Of a DNA stretch of 52,776 nt, positions 1 to 6,845 are shown piece by piece. Made by a program: the position numbers and the translations under genes. The DNA is from Microvirga puerhi (GTDB taxonomy: Bacteria; Pseudomonadota; Alphaproteobacteria; Rhizobiales; Beijerinckiaceae): NCBI RefSeq assembly GCF_020089865.1, contig NZ_JAIRBM010000028.1, positions 1-52,776 on the forward strand, read 5' to 3'. Every line of letters starts with the position of its first letter. Position 1 is the first letter of the stretch. The notes beneath the pieces are model-generated. The model made no database searches, was not told the origin of the DNA, and worked only from the letters and a program-made list of their open reading frames with translations.

Positions 1-90
1 AAAGGCATCACTCCCGATGCCAAAACCTCAAAAGACCCTGCGGTCCCGAAGCTCGCCGCGCCGTCCGTCCCAGAACCGCGCCGCCGATGA
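1..90 (+). CDS. C-terminal tail of an unidentified protein (partial)
   Basis: The first frame is open from base 1 to a TGA at 88-90, giving 29 residues that end in a Lys/Pro/Ala-rich stretch closing with PEPRRR. This composition looks like a natural disordered C-terminus, but nothing identifies the protein and the stretch is short enough to be chance. The opposite strand is also open here from an ATG at 98 to the edge, without a convincing ribosome binding site. The plus-strand reading is a weak preference. Confidence 0.3.
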   Translation, partial: KGITPDAKTSKDPAVPKLAAPSVPEPRRR

Positions 91-1119
91 ACAGTCATCT
101 ACAAAAGACCCACTCCAGTGTCAACACAAAAACGGAAGAAATTTTCAGTTCTTGTAAGGCGACTTCCGAGTGTCATTCGTTTTTGGCAAAGTAATTGCGT
201 TCGCGGAAACGTATAGTCTTCCGCGTTACTTTGCCAAATAGCTTGATGCCATTCGGCCTCTTGAGCGATTTGTCAGAGGAGCCTGTGAGCAGGTTTGAAT
301 TGCTTCAAACTCTTCAAGGCTCATGCATTGAGTCCGGAGCATAGAAACCCGCAAGGGAATCCGCTTCGAAAGCGTGCGGCAGAACCGATCGGTCCGAGAG
401 CTGCATGCTTTCGAAAAGGCGCAGCGTTGCTTCCTGGAAGAGACCAGGGCCGACGATTGCCGTATCCGGGAAAAGCGCCTGCCTGCTTTTGCAGCGGCGC
501 GGGGAGGGACACATAATCGATCTCCTGCGCTTTGCAAGAGAAAATGATCATGAGCCCACAAGGGGCCTATTCCACCGCGTCTTTATTGCCCGAAGAGTGT
601 CGGGGTCTTTCAATAGATGGCTCGGCAATCGTCGTTAACAAGATGTAATTAACGGTCGTCACGTATGCAGGTGCGATCTGGATTTCCGCTGGTTCTCAGA
701 GCAAGGCTTCCGGCTGCTTCAATCATGGCCTGTAGGATATTGGTCAAGCACCTGAAGCATCGGCTCATAGACGGACCTAGACCCAGCGTGGCCGATTGCG
801 GACAAAGGCGAATGCCACGGATCTTCCGTGCGACATTGCCGGGACATAAGCGACCATCGTCATAGAGATCGATATGGTGTTCGTTCGTGATCTCGGCATG
901 AAAATGCGCGGGCCTGGACGAAGTTTCTGTCCCCGCGCGGAGGGAGCTTGTCCAACGGGCAGCAGCAACTTGGTATCGGGCGAACGCTGGTGACGCGTCT
1001 CGTCATTGCTACCCCGTAACGGGGGCGGATATGGCCGCACTCCTTATACCAGTACAAGGTATTTCCACTTCCCGAGGTCCGACGGACGACTTCACCATTC
1101 CAGGCCGGCAGGAGCAGAT
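91..1119. other. Intergenic stretch without a recognisable gene
   Basis: About 1 kb in which every reading frame gives only arginine- and serine-rich shadow-type translations. None has a recognisable domain or a good start with a ribosome binding site. The only clear structure is the hairpin at 182-238, listed separately. The stretch could be a decayed gene or spacer DNA. Confidence 0.5.
182..238. repeat. Large two-part inverted repeat / hairpin
   Basis: TTTGGCAAAGTAA at 182-194 is perfectly complementary to TTACTTTGCCAAA at 226-238. Just inside, CGCGGAA at 202-208 pairs with TTCCGCG at 219-225. Together they form a 20-bp stem with a 7-nt bulge on the left side (195-201) and a 10-nt loop (209-218). 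It lies in a gene-free stretch about 90 bp after a possible stop codon. It could be a terminator-like structure, a recombination or insertion-element end, or a structured RNA. No T-run follows. Confidence 0.6.
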
Positions 1120-1257
1120 CTAGTGCTTGGGCTTGGCCTTTTCCTGGAAGGCCTCGCTGACGGCCCAACGTTTTGACTCGCCGTGGAGGTTGTCCTTCGG
1201 ACGTTCTTTGGCTGGCTTTTTGGATTCGCGGTTGCCGTGCTGTTCGCGGTGAGCCAT
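1120..1257 (-). CDS. Small basic conserved hypothetical protein (45 aa)
   Basis: A 45-residue protein begins MAHREQHGNRESKKP and is rich in Lys, Glu and Pro, ending KAKPKH. A GGGAGG ribosome binding site sits 7 nt before the ATG at 1257, which fixes this start over longer in-frame extensions. Small proteins opening with an (S/A)HREQHGN motif and a lysine-rich tail are, from memory, widespread in Methylobacterium/Microvirga/Bosea-type bacteria; their function is unknown. Charge and length suggest a disordered cytoplasmic protein, possibly nucleic-acid associated, but that is inference. It stands alone, with uxuA downstream on its right in the same orientation. Confidence 0.7.
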   Translation of the reverse strand: MAHREQHGNRESKKPAKERPKDNLHGESKRWAVSEAFQEKAKPKH

Positions 1258-1538
1258 GGCTCGCCTCCCGAGACAGTTGGATGCACACGAGTCAATCGGG
1301 AAAGGGCGAAGCTGTTCCGAGCGCGAGCGGAATTTGTGGCCATTGCCGACAGGCTTGGGATTTCCGCAGTTCCTGAAACCGTCGGGAGTTGGAATGGCAG
1401 GCCAGCTGCCTCGGCTACGAGTTCGAGAAGCTTCCGTCCGAGGATGGGCGATCCGACGAGCCGTCTGTTCCTCGACCACGCAACTGAAACCGAAAGGCCG
1501 AGATCTGAAGTCCCGGCCTCTCTCTTCCGAAGGGAGTC

Positions 1539-2735
1539 CTAGAGCGGTAGACCTCGAAGGGACGCGACTGCCGTCATGACTCCCCGTAGTTCCGCAAGGC
1601 CCCTGAGGCGGCCGATCGCCGGATAGCCCGGATGCGTCGGCTTGCCTACGTCGTCGAGCAGTTCGTGGCCATGGTCAGGACGCATGGGAATGCGCCACCG
1701 CGGATCGCCGAAATCCTTTCGGCGCTTCTGCTCCTCAAGGATCGTCGTCACGACGGCTACCATATCGGTATCGCCACCGAGATGATCGGCCTCCATGAAC
1801 GATCCATCGGCATCCTTTGTGACATTCCGGAGATGAGCGAAATAGATCTTTTCAGCGAAGCGCCGTGCGATCGCGGGCACGTCGTTGGTGACGCCTGCAC
1901 CGAGCGAGCCGCTGCACAAGGTAATGCCGTTCGCCGGGGAATTGACAGCGCCGATGATAAAGGCCAGATCATCCTCGTTCGAGACGATACGGGGCAGCCC
2001 CATTAAAGGGCGCGGTGGATCGTCGGGATGAATGCACATGCGGATGTTGACCTCTTCCGCTACCGGAATGACTTCACGTAGAAAGCGGGCGAGGTTCTCA
2101 CGAAGGCGCGTTTTATCGACGTCGCGATAGCGATCGAGGATGCGCCGCAGGCCCGGAATATCGTATCGGTCATAGGCTCCCGGAAGACCGGCCATGATAT
2201 TGGCCAGAAGTTTGCGGCGATCCGCTTCCGACGAGCGGTCGAACCATATCTTTGCGCGCGCGAGCACGTCCGGCGAGTGATCGCTCTCCGCACCAGTGCG
2301 TTCGAGCATGAAGCAGTCGAACGCAGCATATTCGTGAGCATTGAAGCGCAGCGCGGTTCCGCCGCCGGGCAGCGGATGGGCAAGTTCCGTCCGCGTCCAG
2401 TCAACCACCGGCATGAAGTTGTAGCACACTGTCGTTACGCCGCACTGTGCTAGGTTGCGCAGGGACTGGCGATAATTGTCGAACAGCGGTCCAAGATCTC
2501 CCTCGCCGATCTTGATACTTTCATGGATAGGAAGGCTCTCGACGACGCTCCAGCGGAGGCCCAGCGAAGGATCTGCTGCAATCATCGCCTTTCGAGTCTC
2601 GATTTCCTCCACTGTCCACACGACCCCATAAGGGATCTGGTGGAGGGCTGTCACGATTCCGGTCGCGCCGGTCTGACGGATGTGCGGAAGCTGGACGACG
2701 TCGTCGGGACCGAACCAGCGCCAAGTCTGTTCCAT
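1539..2735 (-). CDS. uxuA: Mannonate dehydratase
   Basis: The 398-residue protein has the family's normal length and a typical opening (MEQTWRWFGPDD). UxuA dehydrates D-mannonate to 2-keto-3-deoxygluconate in glucuronate catabolism, in the cytoplasm. Recognisable stretches include the TIM-barrel metal and substrate regions around MCIHPDDPP (about residues 231-239) and CSGSLGAG (about 272-279), and PMRPDHGH near the C-terminus. The ATG at 2735 has a GAGG ribosome binding site. It lies 124 bp downstream of a GntR/FCD regulator on the same strand, the usual arrangement for hexuronate genes. No uxuB, uxaC or kdgK is in the window, so the rest of the pathway must be elsewhere. Confidence 0.93.
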   Translation of the reverse strand: MEQTWRWFGPDDVVQLPHIRQTGATGIVTALHQIPYGVVWTVEEIETRKAMIAADPSLGLRWSVVESLPIHESIKIGEGDLGPLFDNYRQSLRNLAQCGVTTVCYNFMPVVDWTRTELAHPLPGGGTALRFNAHEYAAFDCFMLERTGAESDHSPDVLARAKIWFDRSSEADRRKLLANIMAGLPGAYDRYDIPGLRRILDRYRDVDKTRLRENLARFLREVIPVAEEVNIRMCIHPDDPPRPLMGLPRIVSNEDDLAFIIGAVNSPANGITLCSGSLGAGVTNDVPAIARRFAEKIYFAHLRNVTKDADGSFMEADHLGGDTDMVAVVTTILEEQKRRKDFGDPRWRIPMRPDHGHELLDDVGKPTHPGYPAIGRLRGLAELRGVMTAVASLRGLPL

Positions 2736-2859
2736 GGTGGTAACCTCGTGAGAAAACCGGGCCTATGCGCCGGGACTGCGGTTGGGTTTCTGACCGGTAA
2801 GGCGAGCTAGGGAGTCAAGCTCTGCTCCAGGGGGGACCGGAAGGAAGGTGAAATCGATT

Positions 2860-3576
2860 TCATGCGTCATCGAGAATGAGATCCGGATATTCGGCTGCAA
2901 GTGCTTCGGCGCTTTTCAGGACTTCAGACAAGTGAACCCTTATGGCCGCCTCGGCTGCGGCTGGGTCTCGCTCGAGAACTGCAGTCAGAATATTTCTGTG
3001 CTGGGTGATCAGAGCCGACACCGGCGTAATGACCGGGAGGCTCAAGAAGCGCACACGGTCGAATTGCGATTTTTCTCGTTCAAGAACGGCCCAGATCTGG
3101 GCAATTCCGATGTCATCTGCCAGTGCGCGATGAAACGCATCGTCCGCCGCCGTGAACAGTTCGGGGTCGGTCTGGACGCGTTCCTGTTCCTCAAGGGCGG
3201 CCGCAATTCTGTCCTGCGCTTCCTGCGAGAGCCCGCGTTCAGTTGCACGTCGAGCGATGGCCACTTCAAGCGACTCGCGCACGAAGCGCGCCCTCTGCAT
3301 GGCAGCCAGCGAAATGCGACTTACGAAGCTGCCACGCTGAGGCTGAACATCGATCAGGCCCTCTTCGACGAGACGAATGAGCGCCTCTCGGACCGGGGCC
3401 CGGCTCGTGCCGAAGCGAAGCGCAAGTTCATTCTCGGAGAGACGGGCGCCAGGTTTTAAGCGGAGGGTCACAATATCATGACGGATCTGACTGTGGATCC
3501 CGCGTACCGTTGCAGAGGGGAGGGAGGCTCCAGGGCCTGACAGCCGCTCTACCTGTTCTCGCATGTTTGAGGGCAT
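2860..3576 (-). CDS. GntR-family regulator, FCD (FadR) subfamily
   Basis: The 238-residue protein has an N-terminal winged helix-turn-helix (ENELALRFGTSRAPVREALI, roughly residues 49-68) followed by an all-helical FCD ligand-binding domain containing the DDAFHRALAD metal/ligand motif. FCD regulators commonly respond to sugar acids and other carboxylates. Encoded directly upstream of uxuA on the same strand, it is probably the hexuronate or mannonate-responsive repressor of this pair. The ATG at 3576 follows a GGAAG ribosome binding site; a TTG start at 3600 is possible but would overlap the operator zone. A perfect palindrome at 3607-3626 is the likely autoregulatory site. Confidence 0.85.
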   Translation of the reverse strand: MPSNMREQVERLSGPGASLPSATVRGIHSQIRHDIVTLRLKPGARLSENELALRFGTSRAPVREALIRLVEEGLIDVQPQRGSFVSRISLAAMQRARFVRESLEVAIARRATERGLSQEAQDRIAAALEEQERVQTDPELFTAADDAFHRALADDIGIAQIWAVLEREKSQFDRVRFLSLPVITPVSALITQHRNILTAVLERDPAAAEAAIRVHLSEVLKSAEALAAEYPDLILDDA

Positions 3577-3606
3577 CAGAAATTCGCTTCCGCGATCCAA
3601 AGGATT

Positions 3607-3626
3607 CTTGTCGACTAGTCGACAAG
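3607..3626. promoter_or_regulatory. Probable operator of the GntR/FCD regulator
   Basis: CTTGTCGACTAGTCGACAAG is a perfect 20-bp palindrome containing two GTCGAC elements, matching the general GntR half-site pattern GT-Nx-AC. It sits 30 bp upstream of the regulator's start codon, where binding would block transcription of the regulator and uxuA. Confidence 0.65.
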
Positions 3627-3815
3627 TAGCACAACATCTTGTCTTGAATCAAGCCGTCCGTAGGCAATTAGAGCTCATGCTGGATGTGCTTCCGGGGACA
3701 GCGATAGTCGGAAAGTCTGATGAAAGGAAAGAGATCACCGGGCTAACCCGGAATAACTGCCGTTGATTGACCGGAAGCTGATTATGAATCTGGAAGTTCA
3801 GTGGCGGAGTCCCGT

Positions 3816-4103
3816 ATGGCCGACATCATCGCTCTCGCAGATCTAAGGGCAAGCGCGAAGCACAATGAGGTCCTCTCCCTTTTTAAGGGACGGAAGTCGA
3901 AAGGCCGATCACGAAAGGCGCTGACGAAGTCGGAATTCCCGAGCGCCCGCCCAGGCATCTCTGGCAATCTGAACGATCTCTATGAGCAAGCAAGCGCCGT
4001 CCTCATGAGACATTATGACGGCGATCCAAACGTACCGGACATCGTGGCCGAGAGATGCCTCGACTTGCTGAAAGCTCTTTCCGCACATGCGAAGCCTGAA
4101 TAG
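3816..4103 (+). CDS. Hypothetical protein (95 aa)
   Basis: A small soluble protein starts MADIIALADLR at an ATG with GGAG upstream; a GTG at 3801 would add five residues. It has a basic central segment (FKGRKSKGRSRK) and an acidic, helical C-terminal half ending in LLKALSAHAKPE. No signal peptide, membrane segment or known domain is visible. It is monocistronic and divergent from the GntR regulator. I do not recognise a function. Confidence 0.55.
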   Translation: MADIIALADLRASAKHNEVLSLFKGRKSKGRSRKALTKSEFPSARPGISGNLNDLYEQASAVLMRHYDGDPNVPDIVAERCLDLLKALSAHAKPE

Positions 4104-4421
4104 GCCCGCCTCGAAAGATCACATTCTACATATTAGAGAGCGCAGCGAACGTCCTCCGTCTCTCGCTCGATGGACGCGGCTTTGGACGGTGCAGGATGCG
4201 GTGAAAGCGAGGGATCATACAGCAGCTTAACCTGTCTTCTGTAACATAAAGTGTGCTCTGGTCAGCATCCACGTAGGAAGATAAGCAAATTTTCTTTTAT
4301 TCAGGTTCCATTCATACGTCCGGCTGCGGAAACATACTTTAACCTGCTTTGAAACTACTTCAGGTCCTGTGCGTTGCATGGCAACGGGTGAAGAGCCCGG
4401 GAAGCTTTTCAGGAGTTGAAC
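4104..4421. other. Intergenic region upstream of the DUF1236 gene
   Basis: This 318-bp stretch holds no convincing gene. It is locally AT-richer (about 4240-4350) than its surroundings, which fits a promoter for the secreted DUF1236 protein. I could not pin down -35/-10 boxes. The downstream gene has a clean AGGAG ribosome binding site at 4411-4415. Confidence 0.4.
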
Positions 4422-4826
4422 ATGTCAAGGAAGATCCTTCTCGCGGCTGCCGCCGTTGCCCTTCTTGCGCCTGTGAGCGCATTCGCTCAGGGAGGGGCTG
4501 CCGCTGGAGCTGCGACGGGAGCCGTAGGCGGTGCGGTTGTTGGCGGACCTGTCGGTGCTGCCGTTGGTGGTGTCACGGGTGCAATCGTCGGCGGTATTGC
4601 CGATCAGCAGCAGCCTGAATTCCGCCAGTATGTGACGACCCAGAAGGTCCCCTCGTACACCTACAAGGAAGAGGTTCGTGTAGGCTCGGTTCTGCCGGAA
4701 TCTGGGGTGACGTACCACGAGGTGCCCGCCCAGTATAAGGTAAAGGGATATCGATACACGGTCGTGAACAATACTCCCGTGCTCGTTGAGCCGAAGACCC
4801 GTAAGATCGTACAGGTCATTCACTAG
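4422..4826 (+). CDS. DUF1236 domain-containing secreted protein
   Basis: The 134-residue protein has an N-terminal signal peptide ending near SAFAQ (residues 1-22), then a glycine/alanine-rich segment (about 23-65) with small-residue repeats like a membrane-inserting glycine zipper. The C-terminal DUF1236 domain ends with YTVVNNTPVLVEPKTRKIV. DUF1236 proteins are common periplasmic or envelope proteins of Hyphomicrobiales with unknown function. The ATG at 4422 is preferred over the in-frame TTG at 4416 because AGGAG lies 6 nt upstream of it. A strong hairpin follows at 4860-4888, so the gene is probably monocistronic. Confidence 0.85.
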   Translation: MSRKILLAAAAVALLAPVSAFAQGGAAAGAATGAVGGAVVGGPVGAAVGGVTGAIVGGIADQQQPEFRQYVTTQKVPSYTYKEEVRVGSVLPESGVTYHEVPAQYKVKGYRYTVVNNTPVLVEPKTRKIVQVIH

Positions 4827-4859
4827 AAACGATCACCAGACATCCGGCCTAGAAGGATG

Positions 4860-4888
4860 CCCCGGCAGCGCAATCTTCGCTGCCGGGG
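4860..4888 (+). terminator. Hairpin terminator after the DUF1236 gene
   Basis: CCCCGGCAGCG at 4860-4870 pairs perfectly with CGCTGCCGGGG at 4878-4888 around a 7-nt loop, 33 bp past the stop codon. The very stable 11-bp stem lacks a strong T-run, so it may stop transcription imperfectly. Confidence 0.65.
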
Positions 4889-5044
4889 ATCGTTGCCATG
4901 AGGTTTAAGACGCTCAGATCGTGTTGAAACGCAGCTATACTGCTAGTCGGGCGTCGCGGTGCGCTCGAGATCCAAATGCAGCCTTGATAGAGGTGCTCTA
5001 ATCCCCAGATCGAGACAAAGTCTCGACGGCATTGGGAGACCCCT

Positions 5045-5287
5045 ATGGATGACAGGTTATCACGCGAAGAGGTGAGCGCGTTGGTTGGGCCCGCGGACGA
5101 CGAGGTGCTGACCGAGATCCTTAAGCTCGGCGTTAATCGAACCGAGCTCACGGAGGCCTATGCATGGCTGGAGAACGGCGAAGTCCTATCGAAGGATGGC
5201 AGACATCCACCGTCGGGTCGCGTCGCTCGCCTGATCGAAATTCTTCAAGCCTGCGACGAGGATCTGTCTGAAGCTCCAAAGCCATAA
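5045..5287 (+). CDS. Hypothetical protein (80 aa)
   Basis: A small acidic protein begins MDDRLSREEVSALVGPADDE and has heptad-like helical segments (ILKLGVNRTELTEAYAWLENGE; ARLIEILQACDED). A GGGAG ribosome binding site lies 7 nt before the ATG. There is no signal peptide or known domain. It appears to be transcribed alone. Its length and composition resemble small conserved hypotheticals of Hyphomicrobiales; no function can be assigned. Confidence 0.6.
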   Translation: MDDRLSREEVSALVGPADDEVLTEILKLGVNRTELTEAYAWLENGEVLSKDGRHPPSGRVARLIEILQACDEDLSEAPKP

Positions 5288-5751
5288 GTCGCAGGCAGTT
5301 GTGTAGATATGTCGTTAGAGGCTGTCCTTGGGGGCTGGCGTTTCCGCGAATAGTGAAACTGCTTCGCAGCGATGCATTCTCAAGAAACGCCATTCCACGG
5401 GGCCACCATATCGGCGCTGCTCGACCTTATTTCATGAGCTTTGAGCATTCTTGTCTCTGGCATTTAGCATGCCCTGAATCTCATTACGCTCAAAATGACG
5501 AAGTGATCTCCATTACTTAGGGAACCGATGAGCGAGATACCCGATATATGTATCGGATGCTGATTGAAGAGCGTGGCTGAGACGTAAAATGAGGAGCGCG
5601 CATAGGGCGGACCACTTCGCTTGCCGATAGGTCGCCTTGCGAGCCTGAGTGTGCATCCTGCCTCGTTAGCGCCTTGTGACACGCGGGTCCGCTTGACGCC
5701 ACCGTGTGAAGCTCACCGTCGATTCTTCGCTCTTCGAGGAGATTTTGGTCG
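5288..5751. other. Intergenic region before the glycosyltransferase gene
   Basis: A 464-bp stretch without a recognisable gene. It must contain the promoter for the downstream glycosyltransferase/debranching pair. I looked for a general-stress (GGAAC / GTT) promoter around the GGAACC at 5521 and found no matching downstream element. The GAGGAG just upstream of 5752 serves as ribosome binding site. Confidence 0.4.
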
Positions 5752-6843
5752 ATGAAGATTGCCCAGGTGGCTCCCCTGTACGAAAGCGTTCCGCCGCAAC
5801 TCTATGGCGGAACGGAAAGGATTGTCTCTTATCTCACCGAAGAACTGGTAAGACAGGGCCATGATGTGACCTTGTTTGCATCCGGTGATTCTGTGACCAA
5901 TGCCGAGTTGGTACCATGCTGCAGCATGGCTCTTCGGCTCAATTCCGCTATCAGAGATCCGTTGCCCTATCACATCATGATGCTTGATCAGGTTAGGCAA
6001 CGGGCTCGCGATTTCGACGTCGTCCATTTCCATACCGATCTGCTGCATTTCCCCTTCGTCCGCGAAATTGCGGACAGGGCAGTTACGACAACACATGGGC
6101 GTCTTGATCTCGCAGATCTGGCTCCGTTCTATAAAGCATTTTTGGACGCCCCGCTGGTCTCAATCTCGGATGACCAACGTAAACCAATCCCGGATGTAAA
6201 TTGGATTGATACCGTCCATCATGGCCTGCCTGAGAATCTCCTGCCGTTCCATGCAAATGCAACCGGAGGATACCTTGCGTTTCTTGGGCGGATCTCGCCG
6301 GAGAAGGGGCCAGATCGCGCAATTGAGATTGCCGCCAAGACCGGAATGCCGCTCAAGATAGCGGCGAAGGTCGACAGAATCGACCAGGCGTATTGGGACG
6401 AAGTCATCAAGCCTATGGTTGAGGCTCAAGACAATGTCGAGTTCATCGGCGAGATCAACGAGAGCCAGAAAGCCGACTTTCTGGGCAAAGCTGCTGCCCT
6501 TCTCTTTCCGATCGACTGGCCCGAGCCGTTCGGAATCGTGATGATCGAAGCGATGGCGTGCGGAACACCCGTAATCGCTTTTCGATCGGGGTCTGTTCCG
6601 GAAGTTGTCGATCATGGAAGATCCGGTTTCATTGTCGACACGGTGGAGGAGGCTGTCGAGGCCGTTCATGCGCTCAGGCTGTTGGCTCGCGCTGAGGTGC
6701 GTCGCTGCTTCCAGGAGCGCTTCACGGTCGAGCGAATGGCTCGTGACTATCTTGAAGTCTATCGTAGCCTGCCCGGCTTACGTCGAGATGCGGTTCACCG
6801 CCGGATAAATGGAAAAGCGGCGTCGCTGCATGTGGTGGCATAG
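5752..6843 (+). CDS. Glycosyltransferase family 4 protein
   Basis: The 363-residue protein has the GT-B fold layout. An N-terminal acceptor domain opens with MKIAQVAPLYESVPPQLYGG (glycine-rich loop). A C-terminal donor domain carries SPEKGPDRAIEIA (about 184-196) and the retaining-enzyme E-x7-E motif in EPFGIVMIEAMACG (about 258-271). It transfers a sugar from a nucleotide donor; the acceptor cannot be read from sequence. The next gene begins 2 bp after its stop and encodes a glycogen-debranching-type hydrolase, so the pair is cotranscribed and may act on the same glucan or trehalose-related metabolism. Probably cytoplasmic; no signal peptide. Confidence 0.85.
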   Translation: MKIAQVAPLYESVPPQLYGGTERIVSYLTEELVRQGHDVTLFASGDSVTNAELVPCCSMALRLNSAIRDPLPYHIMMLDQVRQRARDFDVVHFHTDLLHFPFVREIADRAVTTTHGRLDLADLAPFYKAFLDAPLVSISDDQRKPIPDVNWIDTVHHGLPENLLPFHANATGGYLAFLGRISPEKGPDRAIEIAAKTGMPLKIAAKVDRIDQAYWDEVIKPMVEAQDNVEFIGEINESQKADFLGKAAALLFPIDWPEPFGIVMIEAMACGTPVIAFRSGSVPEVVDHGRSGFIVDTVEEAVEAVHALRLLARAEVRRCFQERFTVERMARDYLEVYRSLPGLRRDAVHRRINGKAASLHVVA

Positions 6844-6845
6844 TC

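Noticed and set aside
860..1040. Minus-strand frame with an apparently protein-like segment (HFHAEITNEHHIDLYDDG)
   Set aside because: The frame has an upstream stop, no start codon before the segment and no recognisable family; it may be chance or a decayed gene.
5520..5560. Possible general-stress sigma factor promoter (GGAACC)
   Set aside because: No matching downstream GTT-type element at 16-17 bp spacing.
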